A stretch of DNA of 64,000 nt from Acetobacter suratthaniensis (GCF_017377745.1 NZ_JAFVMG010000012.1:1-64000), one strand, 5' to 3'; numbered from the stretch's first letter, positions 28,244 to 37,712 are shown. Made by a program: numbers and translations. The notes: a model not told the origin generated them from the sequence alone.

Positions 28244-28261
28244 CAAATCGTATTACTCATT
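28224..28261. promoter_or_regulatory. Predicted operator for the NikR-like regulator
   Basis: AGTAATAC (28228-28235), 14 bases, then GTATTACT (28250-28257) form a perfect inverted repeat; symmetry extends outward for three more bases after one mismatch. Half-site centres are 22 bp apart, the same as in the E. coli NikR operator GTATGA-N16-TCATAC. It is the only clear dyad ahead of the operon that encodes the NikR-like protein, and it overlaps the -35 box. Confidence 0.6.
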
Positions 28262-28433
28262 AGCCCAGAATGGCATCCAATTTCCACAAAAAACGTTCTG
28301 AATAGAGAATAAAATCCCGCCCCACACCCCCCTTAGCACCGTCCCTCACGCCTGATTTTCTTGAAAAACAAGGAAATGTCGCGCCCCCAAAACACCCTGC
28401 TGATACCCTGCCCGGATCACACCGGGCCGGATT

Positions 28434-28475
28434 GCAAACAAAAACACCCCTTCCGAATCCAGTCGGAAGGGGTGT
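28434..28475 (-). terminator. Intrinsic terminator of the lipocalin-like gene
   Basis: ACACCCCTTCCGA pairs perfectly with TCGGAAGGGGTGT (13 bp, six-base loop). On the minus strand the stem is followed by a T-rich TTTTGTTTG tract, as expected for rho-independent termination after the gene at 28517. The stretch from here to the operator (28262-28433) contains nothing I can name. Confidence 0.8.
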
Positions 28476-28516
28476 CTGCAAACAGGGAGCCGGGGATCGC
28501 CCGGCTTGTGCGTTTT

Positions 28517-28996
28517 TTAACGCGCCCGGCGGAAGCGGATGATGCTGCGCGACATCTGGCCACCACCCCAGTTGGGCATAAGCCGCCAAGGGGTGATCAC
28601 ATCGGCCGTATTACCGCTTACGGTCACGGTGCGCCGCTGCTGGGTGCCCACCCATTCGGGCGCCCATGCGGTTTCCACCTGCGTGATCCACTGGTTGTCT
28701 TCAATATGATAGCGCCCGATATAGGCCACCAGTGTCTGCATCAGCCGAGCGCGATCCGCATCGGTTCTGGCGGGCGTGCGGCCCGTGCCTTCAAGGTTAA
28801 AAGCCACCCAGTCGTCCGGTGTAAAGATCACACGACCGCGCGGGTGGTCCCCCATCGCGTCGATCAGTGCGCCGCTTTCCTCCTCCTCCACTTTATAGGA
28901 GACGAGTTCCCATGTTCCCACCAGGGCAGCTTTGAGCGCGGCACCGGTCAGGGGGGCACTGGTCGAGGGCGTAATGGTCTGACTATGGTTTGACAT
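28517..28996 (-). CDS. Lipocalin-like domain protein
   Basis: 159 residues from ATG 28996 with GGAGAG upstream; no signal peptide. The opening LVGTWELVSYKVEEEESG and the barrel-strand pattern through RGRVIFTPDDWVAFN match the small bacterial lipocalin-like family (Lipocalin_5). These eight-stranded barrels bind unknown small ligands; some sit beside secondary-metabolite or detoxification genes. It is monocistronic, diverges from the LysR gene at 29250 and has its own terminator. The LysR protein may control it. Exact function unknown. Confidence 0.8.
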   Translation of the reverse strand: MSNHSQTITPSTSAPLTGAALKAALVGTWELVSYKVEEEESGALIDAMGDHPRGRVIFTPDDWVAFNLEGTGRTPARTDADRARLMQTLVAYIGRYHIEDNQWITQVETAWAPEWVGTQQRRTVTVSGNTADVITPWRLMPNWGGGQMSRSIIRFRRAR

Positions 28997-29249
28997 GATC
29001 TCTCCGCGGACGTGCTGTGCCGACATACATGTGGCGGCATCGTTCTTATCTGCTCTATTCGCCTTAGCGTTCAGCTATCCGCCGCGTTCCCTTGCCTGTG
29101 TTTCATCGCTATCGTTGTTGAAACATCAGAACACGGGCGCGCCACAGAATGGCCTTTGCGCTGGCTCACTATGTCTTGAACACGCATGGCACCGGTAGCC
29201 ACAAAACCGGAAAAACGCTTTTGCGTAAGATGCAAAGATGGAGCATTTC

Positions 29250-30161
29250 ATGGCTTACGACGAGATCAGTGACCTGCGCTTTTTTACGGTGCTGGTCGAG
29301 GCAGGCAGTATTTCCGCCACGGCCCGAAGCATGGGCACATCACCAGCCGTAGTCTCGCGCCGTCTCTCCCGCATGGAAGAACGTCTGGGCGCCAGCCTGA
29401 TCGTACGCACCACACGCCATTTCCGCCCCAGCGAGACAGGCCGGGTCCTGTATGAACGCGGCGTGCAGATCATTGCTGATATTGATCAGCTTCAGAACGA
29501 TCTGTCCATCGCAAATACTGTTCCGCAGGGAACACTCAGTATTGGCGCCCCGGTCGAGCTTGGCCGCAGGCAGATTGCCCCTTTTATCGCCCGCTTTAGT
29601 GAACGCTATCCCAAACTCAAAATCAGTCTGGCGCTGGCAGGCGAAGGCCTGCACGATTTCAGCGACTGCCTGGATGTTATCCTGCGGTTGGGCATGCCCG
29701 ATACACAAGGGGCCACCGTAACCCTGCTGGCCACCACCCGGCGCGTGCTCTGTGCATCGCCCGCCTATATTGCCCGCGCGACACTCCCGCGCACGCCGCA
29801 GGAGCTGGTCAAGCATGACTGTCTGTGCCTGCGCCGCCACAAAACCATGACCGTGCTGAACCGCTGGGCTATCGGCGATGACGAGAAACGCGATGTCATC
29901 ACCGTGCCGTCCCGCCTGTCCACCACCAGTTGCGAAATCATTCATGACTGGGCGCTGGCCGGTCAGGGCATTGCCTACAAACTGCTATGCGATGTGTCTC
30001 AGGATATAGAAAGTGGCAAGCTTATCCGTATATTCCCCGATTTATACGGAGAAAAAACAGATCTTTACGCTGTCATGCCGCCCCGCCACAATGCCAGCGC
30101 CAATGTGCGTACATTCCTGCATGCCCTGCGCGAATTCCTGCATGGCTCAGGCGGGTTCTGA
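29250..30161 (+). CDS. LysR-family transcriptional regulator
   Basis: 303 residues from ATG 29250 with GGAG six bases upstream; an ATG at 29238 is weaker. The winged helix-turn-helix is SISATARSMGTSPAVVSRRL followed by EERLGASLIVRTTRHF, and the periplasmic-binding-protein-like effector domain begins near TLSIGAPVELGRRQIAPF. It resembles the CrgA/DmlR subgroup by the PVELGR-type segment. It is divergent from the lipocalin-like gene, the usual layout for a LysR regulator and its target. The inducer is unknown. Confidence 0.92.
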   Translation: MAYDEISDLRFFTVLVEAGSISATARSMGTSPAVVSRRLSRMEERLGASLIVRTTRHFRPSETGRVLYERGVQIIADIDQLQNDLSIANTVPQGTLSIGAPVELGRRQIAPFIARFSERYPKLKISLALAGEGLHDFSDCLDVILRLGMPDTQGATVTLLATTRRVLCASPAYIARATLPRTPQELVKHDCLCLRRHKTMTVLNRWAIGDDEKRDVITVPSRLSTTSCEIIHDWALAGQGIAYKLLCDVSQDIESGKLIRIFPDLYGEKTDLYAVMPPRHNASANVRTFLHALREFLHGSGGF

Positions 30162-30200
30162 AACAGGCCCGGCAATAAACAGCATGCCGGGCCATGGGCC

Positions 30201-32465
30201 TTAAAGATCAGCGGTGACCGAAAATTTAAAGGTTTCGGGATCACCCATGGTCAAGTTGCTCTGATAAACGGAAGCCCAGTAACGCTGGTTGCCAACGTTA
30301 TCCACCTCGAAGCGCGTAGTAAGCGCCTTGCCATGCACAAGAAATGTATACCGCGCACCCAGATCAAACCGTGACCATGCAGGCAGGTGCGCGCTGTTAG
30401 AGACGTTAAACTGCTGCTTGCCCGTGCTGATGACACGCCCTATCAAAGTCAGCCCCTTAAGAAACGGCATGTCGTATTCAAGATTACCGTTAATGGTATA
30501 GTTAGGCACCCCTACAATGGTTTTGCCGTTATGCGCATTCGTATCACCACTGACCTGCTTGGCATCAATCAGGGTCAAGCCACCGTTAAAGCGCAGACCG
30601 TGTATGATTTCGCCATTAAACGTCAGTTCCATACCCCGGTTTCTCTGCTGTCCGTTCTGGGTATAGATCGTTTGGCCGGTATTACCGTAAGCCTCAACCA
30701 TGCCCGAGGGCATGGCGGTCTGATAGAACGCAACCCCGGCAGAGAAACGGCCAATATCGTATTTGGCCCCTACCTCGTACTGCGTGCTCTGATACGGCGC
30801 AAACACCTGCCCGGCATTCACATAGCTCGCGCCAACGACTGTCCCCGCAGAGAGCCCCTGAATACGATTGAAATACAGGGCAACATGTTTGACCGGATGG
30901 ATAACCAGACCAATAACTGGAGAAAATGCGTCTGAATTGTAAGTAGATTGCAGCTCTCCACTACCATACCCATAAGAATTGGAGAGAATGTTCTGATACC
31001 GGAAACCGCCGGTCAAAGAAATGCGATCATGCCAGAAGGTCATCGTATCTGACAGGAACAGACTGTACAGCTTGTTCCATGAAACCCGGCCCGGATCATT
31101 CATATTACCAAGGGCATAGTCTTCATTGGGGCTAAACTGGATTGGATTATACAGATTACCGGATGCACTTCGTGTACTCATTGCAAAAGCGCTGTCAGAT
31201 TCTTCCCAGATGGCCGAACCCCCGGCATTGATTTCATGCTTGATGAAACCCGTGGTCACGTGGGCTCGCACACCCGCCTGAGTGGATTCGTTCATGACGT
31301 TATAAGCGGTGGCCATCGCTCCGACATCCCCCGCACCTGTGCGTGAATTGGAGAGAAGGGTTGTGGCATAATTACCCATTTCGTTACCGCTCTGGGCACC
31401 GAATTTTCCATAAACCGTCACATGCTTTCCAAAATCATGCTCGATACCCATCGTGCCGAACAGGTAGGAAAGATCCGAATAGGCCCAGCGCTGTCCCCAG
31501 TTTTTTGAAGGTGACATGAGCGAAGGTGCCGGCATGTCAGCTGTCAGGCCAGATACGACAATGGCACTGCGCCCACCAAAAACCTGCTGTTTCTGGTAGT
31601 TCATGTTCATGTTGATACGGGTATCGTCATTATGCCAGTCAAACGCACCACCCAGCGCGATATCGGCACGGCGTTCGCCATCAATCGGGGTTGAGCCATC
31701 CATACCCGCCGCATTGAAGCGAAAGCCATAAGCCCGATCGCGCCCGAACCTGCGGCTGATGTCAACCGCGCCACCACCCTGGGCACTACTGGTATAATCG
31801 CCCGTAACACGGGTTATGTCCTTTGCCCCGGCCCGCTTGGGCACAAGATTAACATTACCACCAATAGCAGAGCCACCGGGCGCCGCCCCGTTCAGAAACG
31901 CGCTGGCTCCGTTGAGCACCTGCACTGATTCATAAAGCTGGGGCGAAACAAGCTGGCGGGGCGTTACGCCGTACAGGCCATCAATGGCGATATCATCCCC
32001 ATACAGGGTAAAGCCACGAATTTGGAAAAGCTGGGCATAATTACCGTAACCCGTGGTTGTTCTGACAGTCGGGTCATTCAGCAGCACATCTCCCAGCGTC
32101 TGGGACTGCTGATTGAGAATCATGCTTTCATTATAGCTGCGGATATTAAAGGGCACGTCCAGCCCTTTCTTATGCCCCAGCGCACCAAGATCGCCACCAC
32201 TGGAAACATACATGCGGTTATTGCGCGAAGCCGTAACCACCAGATCCTCTTGCTTTGGTTGGCTAACAGCCTGAGCCGGTGAAGAGGCCTGCGCAGCCTG
32301 CCCCTTCGCCTGTTTGGACTTGGCCGCATCCGGCGCCGCCACAGCAGGCGACGATGCACGATCCTGCGCATGAGCAGCAGAAAGGGCAAGAAGCCGGGTA
32401 GGCGCAACCCCGGACAGTAAAGCAGAGACACAGAGCGTGTTCAGGCAAAGGGCACGGAAGCTCAT
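30201..32465 (-). CDS. TonB-dependent siderophore receptor
   Basis: 754 residues with signal peptide (cleaved near LSAAHA), a low-complexity Ala/Gln/Lys linker, TonB-box-like EDLVVTASR, plug domain (LGDVLLNDPTVRTTTGYGNY, IRGFTLYGDDIAIDGLYG, LNGASAFLNGAAPGGSAIGG) and a barrel ending in FKFSVTADL. The plug resembles receptors for catecholate or hydroxamate siderophores. A Fur-box-like sequence at 32510-32528 lies 45 bases upstream, supporting iron control. No ABC importer is adjacent, so it depends on transport genes elsewhere. Confidence 0.92.
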   Translation of the reverse strand: MSFRALCLNTLCVSALLSGVAPTRLLALSAAHAQDRASSPAVAAPDAAKSKQAKGQAAQASSPAQAVSQPKQEDLVVTASRNNRMYVSSGGDLGALGHKKGLDVPFNIRSYNESMILNQQSQTLGDVLLNDPTVRTTTGYGNYAQLFQIRGFTLYGDDIAIDGLYGVTPRQLVSPQLYESVQVLNGASAFLNGAAPGGSAIGGNVNLVPKRAGAKDITRVTGDYTSSAQGGGAVDISRRFGRDRAYGFRFNAAGMDGSTPIDGERRADIALGGAFDWHNDDTRINMNMNYQKQQVFGGRSAIVVSGLTADMPAPSLMSPSKNWGQRWAYSDLSYLFGTMGIEHDFGKHVTVYGKFGAQSGNEMGNYATTLLSNSRTGAGDVGAMATAYNVMNESTQAGVRAHVTTGFIKHEINAGGSAIWEESDSAFAMSTRSASGNLYNPIQFSPNEDYALGNMNDPGRVSWNKLYSLFLSDTMTFWHDRISLTGGFRYQNILSNSYGYGSGELQSTYNSDAFSPVIGLVIHPVKHVALYFNRIQGLSAGTVVGASYVNAGQVFAPYQSTQYEVGAKYDIGRFSAGVAFYQTAMPSGMVEAYGNTGQTIYTQNGQQRNRGMELTFNGEIIHGLRFNGGLTLIDAKQVSGDTNAHNGKTIVGVPNYTINGNLEYDMPFLKGLTLIGRVISTGKQQFNVSNSAHLPAWSRFDLGARYTFLVHGKALTTRFEVDNVGNQRYWASVYQSNLTMGDPETFKFSVTADL

Positions 32466-32509
32466 GATGCAGACTCACGATGAAAAATTTTGTGACCCTT
32501 CTATTAGTT

Positions 32510-32528
32510 AAGAATGATTGTCAATATT
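32510..32528 (-). promoter_or_regulatory. Fur-box-like site
   Basis: Read on the minus strand, AATATTGACAATCATTCTT agrees with the 19-bp Fur consensus (GATAATGATAATCATTATC) at 14 positions. It lies 45 bases upstream of the TonB receptor start. The remaining sequence up to the Lrp-type gene (32529-32771) shows nothing else. Confidence 0.5.
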
Positions 32529-32771
32529 ATTTGGCGCATAGTGCCTGTGCCGCACCCGCTCAGGCCAGCCCGCACAACAGCCGCATGCACAGCATGCGCC
32601 TGCACGCTGCCATACCCATATAATAAGCCTAATAGGATGATAAAAAACGCAGAAACCAAACGGCAAGGCCGATTGAAATCTGCGCAAGACTGCCCGCCAG
32701 AAACATTATCCCGTGGGCCATAAACCCTGATCCGGCCCCCACATCAACAGGCGAAGGCTAGGGTTGAAACG

Positions 32772-33236
32772 TTAAAAATCGAGGACGCGCGTGTCCGCCA
32801 CGGTTTTCAAGGTGAAAAAGGTGCGTGTTTGCCGGACAGACGGCAGGGTAATGAGCTTGGTCGCATGCAGGCGGTTGAAATCCGCCATGTCACGCACCCG
32901 AATCTTGAGGAAATAATCAAAATCCCCCGCCACCAGATAGCAGTCCAGAATGGAAGAAATCTGGCTGACCGCAGCCTCGAACTCCGCAAAGCTGTCCGGT
33001 GTTGAACGGTCGAGCACGACTCCCACCAGCACCAGCGTACCTAGATCAATTTTTTCAGCATTGATCATGCCACGCACGTTCGTGACGTAGCCTTCGTCAA
33101 ACAGACGCTGCAGACGGCGATGGCACGTAGCCGGGCTGATATTGACCTCCTCAGCCAGGTCCGCATTGGAAATACGCCCGTTGCCCTGCAAAAGGCGAAG
33201 AATCTTCCGGTCGGTTCTGTCCAGCACATCCGCCAT
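32772..33236 (-). CDS. Lrp/AsnC-family regulator
   Basis: 154 residues from ATG 33236 with GGAAG upstream. N-terminal helix-turn-helix RISNADLAEEVNISPATCHR and the C-terminal RAM/ACT-like effector domain (VLVGVVLDRSTPDSFAEFE, CYLVAGDFDYFLKIRVRDM) are complete. It diverges from an EmrE/DMT-type exporter gene 164 bases away. Lrp proteins next to such exporters often sense an amino acid and turn on its efflux. Autoregulation from the shared intergenic region is likely but no site is obvious. Confidence 0.93.
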   Translation of the reverse strand: MADVLDRTDRKILRLLQGNGRISNADLAEEVNISPATCHRRLQRLFDEGYVTNVRGMINAEKIDLGTLVLVGVVLDRSTPDSFAEFEAAVSQISSILDCYLVAGDFDYFLKIRVRDMADFNRLHATKLITLPSVRQTRTFFTLKTVADTRVLDF

Positions 33237-33399
33237 GATCAAATCTTCCGCATTTCCATATAAATCCGCACGATCATTCCGAACTTTTTTAAAACTTTCG
33301 ATGAATACACTTAAACTTCAACAAAAAACGAAAGCACGTTCCAATACATTATCAGTATAGTTCTATCTGTTTTCCACTACAGAAGCCACCTGTATAAAC

Positions 33400-34491
33400 A
33401 TGCCAGATTTCCCTGCTTCCGGTCATCCGGTTTCTCCCTCTCACACAAGACAGTCCGTTACAAGACCGACAGGCAGCAATGCCGCACAGACCACCACACA
33501 CGGCACTGCGCGTGCGCCCCATCTGATCTGCCAGGGGTTGGTGGCATCGGCGCTGTTTTCCACAACCTTTGTGCTGAACCGCGCCATGAGCCTGCACGGC
33601 GGGCCATGGGTGTGGAGCGCCACCCTGCGTTATATTGAAACCGCCCTGCTGCTAACGCTCTGGCTGCTGCTGACAAAAGGCCCAACCTATCTGGGCAAGC
33701 TGGGCAGGCTGTTTCTGCGCCGGATTGGGTTCTGGCTGGGGGCCGGTGGCGTTGGCTATGGCGTGTTCTATGCGTGCTGTTGTTTTGCCGCGAACCACGC
33801 ACCGGGCTGGATTGTGGCGGCTACATGGCAGGGTACCATTATCGCCACCCCGCTTGTGCTGCGGGCCTTTGGAGAGAAAGTGCCCCTGCGCGGCCTTGTT
33901 TTTCTGGGGCTGATCTTTACCGGAATCATCGGCCTGAACATCAACCGCCTGATGGGCGGCGTGCCGCTGGAGCAGGTGCTGGCCGGGGTCATTCCACTGA
34001 GTGTTGCAGCGTTCTGCTATCCCGTAGGCAATCAGTTGCTCAACCGCCTGCGCCATAACACGGCGCCACTCTACAGCCCCCTGCAAGACCCACTGGCCGC
34101 CGTGCTACTGATGACACTGGGTGCTCTGCCATTTCTCATTGGTCTGACACTGATCATGCACCCCCCTGCACCCGACATGGAGCAGATTGCCACCACCGGC
34201 ATGATCGCTCTGGTGGCAGGCTGCCTCGCCACACCGCTGTTTATTCATGCACGCAATACATCCTCAAACCCCTACCTGATCGCTGCTGTTGATGCGACGC
34301 AGGCTGGAGAAGTCGCTTTTACCCTGCTGGGAGAAAGCCTGCTGACCGGACACCTCTCTCTCGGCCTTGCAGACTATGCCGGGTTGGCGGCTGTCATGGG
34401 CGGGCTGGCCGGCTTTGCCCTGAGCGAGGAAACTGCCGCACAGGAGATCGAACAGGATAGCGGGGGCGATAACACCCCCACTCCGCACTAG
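33400..34491 (+). CDS. DMT-superfamily (EmrE/EamA-like) exporter
   Basis: 363 residues with about ten membrane helices in two repeats, after a roughly 40-residue polar N-terminus that may be partly non-coding if a later start is used. It resembles the multidrug-resistance efflux family PF13536 (FSTTFVLNRAMSLHGGPWVW, ATWQGTIIATPLVLRAFGEK). The divergent Lrp-type gene suggests amino-acid or amine export. Its last codons lie 15 bases from the convergent outer-membrane protein gene. Substrate unknown. Confidence 0.85.
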   Translation: MPDFPASGHPVSPSHTRQSVTRPTGSNAAQTTTHGTARAPHLICQGLVASALFSTTFVLNRAMSLHGGPWVWSATLRYIETALLLTLWLLLTKGPTYLGKLGRLFLRRIGFWLGAGGVGYGVFYACCCFAANHAPGWIVAATWQGTIIATPLVLRAFGEKVPLRGLVFLGLIFTGIIGLNINRLMGGVPLEQVLAGVIPLSVAAFCYPVGNQLLNRLRHNTAPLYSPLQDPLAAVLLMTLGALPFLIGLTLIMHPPAPDMEQIATTGMIALVAGCLATPLFIHARNTSSNPYLIAAVDATQAGEVAFTLLGESLLTGHLSLGLADYAGLAAVMGGLAGFALSEETAAQEIEQDSGGDNTPTPH

Positions 34492-34506
34492 AAGGAGAAA
34501 AATCTT

Positions 34507-35499
34507 TTAGTAAAGCGCATTAAACGCAAACTGGGGCGATACAACCCGCTCCGTATTATGCCCGGCGTAATAAACGGACACGCCAGCAATAATACCGTAG
34601 CGGGGGCTCCAGTTATATTCGACGGCTGGAGCAATCTGCCAGTCACCCGAAGGTGCGCCTGTCTGCGAGAGAGTTTGCCCCGTATTGGTGTAAGTGCCGC
34701 GCAGCTTTGTGCCGTTTGACCAGTCCCGCGCCACATCCAGCGCCAGAACCCAACGCTGGTTCAGCCCGTATTCAAGCGAAAAACCGGCCCCGCCATACAT
34801 GCCGGGCTGCGCCCGCCCCTGAAAACCCTGCGTTGTGCCGTAGCTGGTCACATCATGCAGATGTGCTGTTGTCAGCGCCCGCCGGAATGTTGCCCACACA
34901 CGCAGGCGCAGTTCATGATTATTGGGCAGCGTGTAAGTGGACTGCTCGGTCAAGGCCACACGATAGGTATAAACCCCGCTGCCCACACCATCCTGCGCAC
35001 GCCCCAGACTGGAATAATCGCCCGTGGGAAAGGAAACACCCGTAATCAGGTTCAGGGTGGGGATATAGCGCGCAGGATCGGCTGTCAGGTAACGCCACAT
35101 CAGATCCACTGGCACATCGCCCAGCTTCAATCCACTACTGGTACCCCCATCGTGCTTCCAGCGATAGCTTATGGTTGGCTCAGTCTGGATACTCAGTGTG
35201 TCCGTAATGGCGTATCGGTAAATGGTCAGGCTGGTAACCGACTGCTGGCGGGGTGACGTCATAGGCACGGCATCATTATGCGGGCCGATCATGCCCGATG
35301 GCACCGCGTAATACATATAAGGTTCCAGCAAGAACATGCCTTTTTTTGACAGCGGCCCTGAAGGAGAAACAAGCGAGCCCGTGTACCACTGCTCTGCCCG
35401 GGCCTGCTGCCCGCCCCCCATAATGCCACAGAACAGCGCCATCAGTCCTGTCATACACAGTATTTTTGCACGACGCGGCTTATCAGAAATCATGCTCAT
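34507..35499 (-). CDS. Outer-membrane beta-barrel protein (MetA-pathway-of-phenol transporter-like)
   Basis: 330 residues from ATG 35499, which overlaps the asparagine permease stop as ATGA and has GGAGGG upstream. A signal peptide (ILCMTGLMALFCGIMGGGQQARA) precedes alternating amphipathic strands, with the sequence ending in an aromatic FAFNALY typical of barrel assembly. GDVPVDLMWRYL and GVSFPTGDYSSLGRA resemble the PF13557 outer-membrane channel family. The four-base overlap implies co-translation with the inner-membrane permease, so it may provide outer-membrane passage for the same or a related solute. This pairing is unusual and the role is inferred. Confidence 0.75.
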   Translation of the reverse strand: MSMISDKPRRAKILCMTGLMALFCGIMGGGQQARAEQWYTGSLVSPSGPLSKKGMFLLEPYMYYAVPSGMIGPHNDAVPMTSPRQQSVTSLTIYRYAITDTLSIQTEPTISYRWKHDGGTSSGLKLGDVPVDLMWRYLTADPARYIPTLNLITGVSFPTGDYSSLGRAQDGVGSGVYTYRVALTEQSTYTLPNNHELRLRVWATFRRALTTAHLHDVTSYGTTQGFQGRAQPGMYGGAGFSLEYGLNQRWVLALDVARDWSNGTKLRGTYTNTGQTLSQTGAPSGDWQIAPAVEYNWSPRYGIIAGVSVYYAGHNTERVVSPQFAFNALY

Positions 35500-37010
35500 G
35501 GCGTGCCCTCCCCACCCGCACCGTCTTCTGATCGGGTAGGCGCTGCATCTGTCAGGATGGCTGAAAACTCGGTTTGAGGTTCCACCGGCAGGGAACGTCC
35601 CCCCATCATTTTCCACCCCATCACCAGCAGCAGAGCCAGTACAGGAACGGCTGCGATGGAATAGGTGCCTGTCGGATAGTCAAACGCCATCAGGGCAAGG
35701 ATACCCAGAAAGAAAACCAACGTGGCCCATGTGGTATAGGGTGCGCCCGGCATAGCAAAGGTGGTCGGGGCAATCCGCCCGGCGGCAATGGCCTGCCGCA
35801 GCTTCATCTGACACACCAGAATAAAGCACCATGTGCTGATAATACCCAGCGATGCCATATTGAGTACGATTTCAAAAATCTGCGACGGTAGAAGGTAGTT
35901 CAGCCCCACCCCCATCAGATAAATAGCAACCGTTGTCAGAATGGCCGCCGAAGGCACGGATTGCCCATTCATACGGGCGAGGTAACGCGGTGCCGCACCA
36001 TCGAGCGCCATAGTCCGCAGCACCCGCCCTGTGGAATACAGGCCCGAGTTCAAACTGGACAGGGCCGCCGTCAGCACCACAAGATTCATGACTCCGCCCA
36101 TGCCCGGCACACCCAGACGGGAAAAGAAGGTCACAAACGGGCTGACACCAGCCTGATAAGCAGACCACGGCAGCAGCAACACCAGCAGCGTAACCGTGCC
36201 GACATAAAAAATTGCGATACGCCAGATCACGTTATTAATAGCTGCAGGCACAACATCACGCGGGTTCTGACATTCCCCCGCCGCCGTGCCGATCATCTCT
36301 ATACCAAAATAGGCAAACACCACGCCCTGCATTAGCGTGAGCGCTGGCATGACCCCATGCGGAAAAAGCCCGCCATGTTCAGTAACCAAAGAAAAACCCG
36401 GCGTTACACCCGCCACAGGCGTATGCATACCCAGAACAATCGACCCCACCGCAAAAAACACGATGAGCGCAGCAACCTTGATAAGCGAGAACCAGAACTC
36501 CATCTCGCCGAACCACTTAACCCCCACAAGATTCATGGTGGTAATGACCACAAGGGCCATCAGCGCCATAACCCATTGTGGCACGGCGGCAAAAACACCC
36601 CAGTAATGCATGTACAGAGCCACAGCGGTAATATCGACAATGCCTGTCATGGCCCAGCTAAAAAACGACAATGCTCCGGCCACATAAGAAGCGCGCGGCC
36701 CCAGAAACTCCTGTGCGTAAGATACAAAACTGCCGCTGGTCGGGCGGTACATAACCAGTTCGCCCAACGCCCGCAGCATAAGAAATGCGAACACGCCACA
36801 AACAAGGTACACCACGGCCAAAGCAGGCCCGACCGCCTGCAAGCGGCTACCTGCCCCTAGAAACAACCCGGTACCAATTGCACCGCCGATTGAAATCATT
36901 TGAATCTGCCGTCTGTCCAACGCCAGATGATACCCTTCCGCACTCTTATGCACTGGGTATTTCTGCACTGGTTCCTTAAAGAAGCTCAATTTTTCTTCTC
37001 CATGTTGCAT
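35496..37010 (-). CDS. ansP: Asparagine permease
   Basis: 504 residues, twelve membrane helices, APC superfamily. It is close to E. coli AnsP throughout by memory: EGYHLALDRRQIQMISIGGA, SWAMTGIVDITAVALYMHYW, NLVGVKWFGEMEFWFSLIKV, and WRIAIFYVGTVTLLVLLLPW. It should import L-asparagine by proton symport as a nitrogen or carbon source. An outer-membrane barrel gene overlaps its 3' end. Upstream is a 575-base A+T-rich stretch that must hold its promoter. Confidence 0.9.
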   Translation of the reverse strand: MQHGEEKLSFFKEPVQKYPVHKSAEGYHLALDRRQIQMISIGGAIGTGLFLGAGSRLQAVGPALAVVYLVCGVFAFLMLRALGELVMYRPTSGSFVSYAQEFLGPRASYVAGALSFFSWAMTGIVDITAVALYMHYWGVFAAVPQWVMALMALVVITTMNLVGVKWFGEMEFWFSLIKVAALIVFFAVGSIVLGMHTPVAGVTPGFSLVTEHGGLFPHGVMPALTLMQGVVFAYFGIEMIGTAAGECQNPRDVVPAAINNVIWRIAIFYVGTVTLLVLLLPWSAYQAGVSPFVTFFSRLGVPGMGGVMNLVVLTAALSSLNSGLYSTGRVLRTMALDGAAPRYLARMNGQSVPSAAILTTVAIYLMGVGLNYLLPSQIFEIVLNMASLGIISTWCFILVCQMKLRQAIAAGRIAPTTFAMPGAPYTTWATLVFFLGILALMAFDYPTGTYSIAAVPVLALLLVMGWKMMGGRSLPVEPQTEFSAILTDAAPTRSEDGAGGEGTP

Positions 37011-37585
37011 GTACCGTGCGCCAGAGGGCGTATTCGTTACAATATCAACACTAACAGAAATTATATGATGTGTATTTTCAAAGTAATAACCATAATTTTT
37101 ATTATATTTTACAAATTATCCAAAATATGAATTAGCATTCCATTTTTATGTTAAAAAATGAAATTTTCATGCTCCGTAAAAAGCAATATTATAAAAAAAT
37201 GTTATTTTTTAAAAGACAATGAAAATTATTAAGTTTCGTTTTTTAACCCATACAAAACAGAATAATCAGAAGCCAGAAAAGATGTGCGATTTCTATATCT
37301 ATAAAAACACACCCTCAATACTCTCTTCAGAAAAAATCAAAATACTATAAAAATATACAAACCAAAAAAAATACAATTTTTAATAAATAATTTTATTGTT
37401 TTTATAAATATTATCTAGATATTTTTTCTGTATTTCTGCAAGCGCGGGGCAATCAACAACACTCAGGCACCAGTCATAGCCCTGAGCAACTTTGTTTCAC
37501 AGCCTGCAGGGAACATAAACAGAAACTCTGCGCGTGTGTGCGTTATATTTGGGGGATAATGCTTAGCAAAAGCTTTTGAAAACCA
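37011..37585. other. Long, very A+T-rich intergenic region beside tRNA-Glu
   Basis: Nearly 450 bases (about 37040-37435) are dominated by A and T, with repeated runs such as AAAATA and TTTTTA, unlike the G+C-rich coding flanks. It contains the ansP promoter region. I find no open reading frame with a ribosome site, no integrase and no copy of the tRNA 3' end that would mark an attachment site. Confidence 0.5.
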
Positions 37586-37661
37586 TGGCGTCCCGTACGG
37601 GATTCGAACCCGTGTTGTCGCCGTGAGAGGGCGATGTCCTAGGCCTCTAGACGAACGGGAC
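37586..37661 (-). tRNA. tRNA-Glu(CTC)
   Basis: Read on the minus strand: acceptor stem GTCCCGT pairs with ACGGGAC, discriminator G, genome-encoded CCA. The anticodon stem TCGCC/GGCGA encloses the loop CTCTCAC with anticodon CTC (Glu, GAG codons). The T-arm GGGTTCGAATCCC-type sequence is standard. 76 bases including CCA. Confidence 0.97.
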
Positions 37662-37712
37662 AAGCTGAGGCATGGCGCTTCCTAGGGGAAAAACACACCG
37701 TGCACAAGTTTT

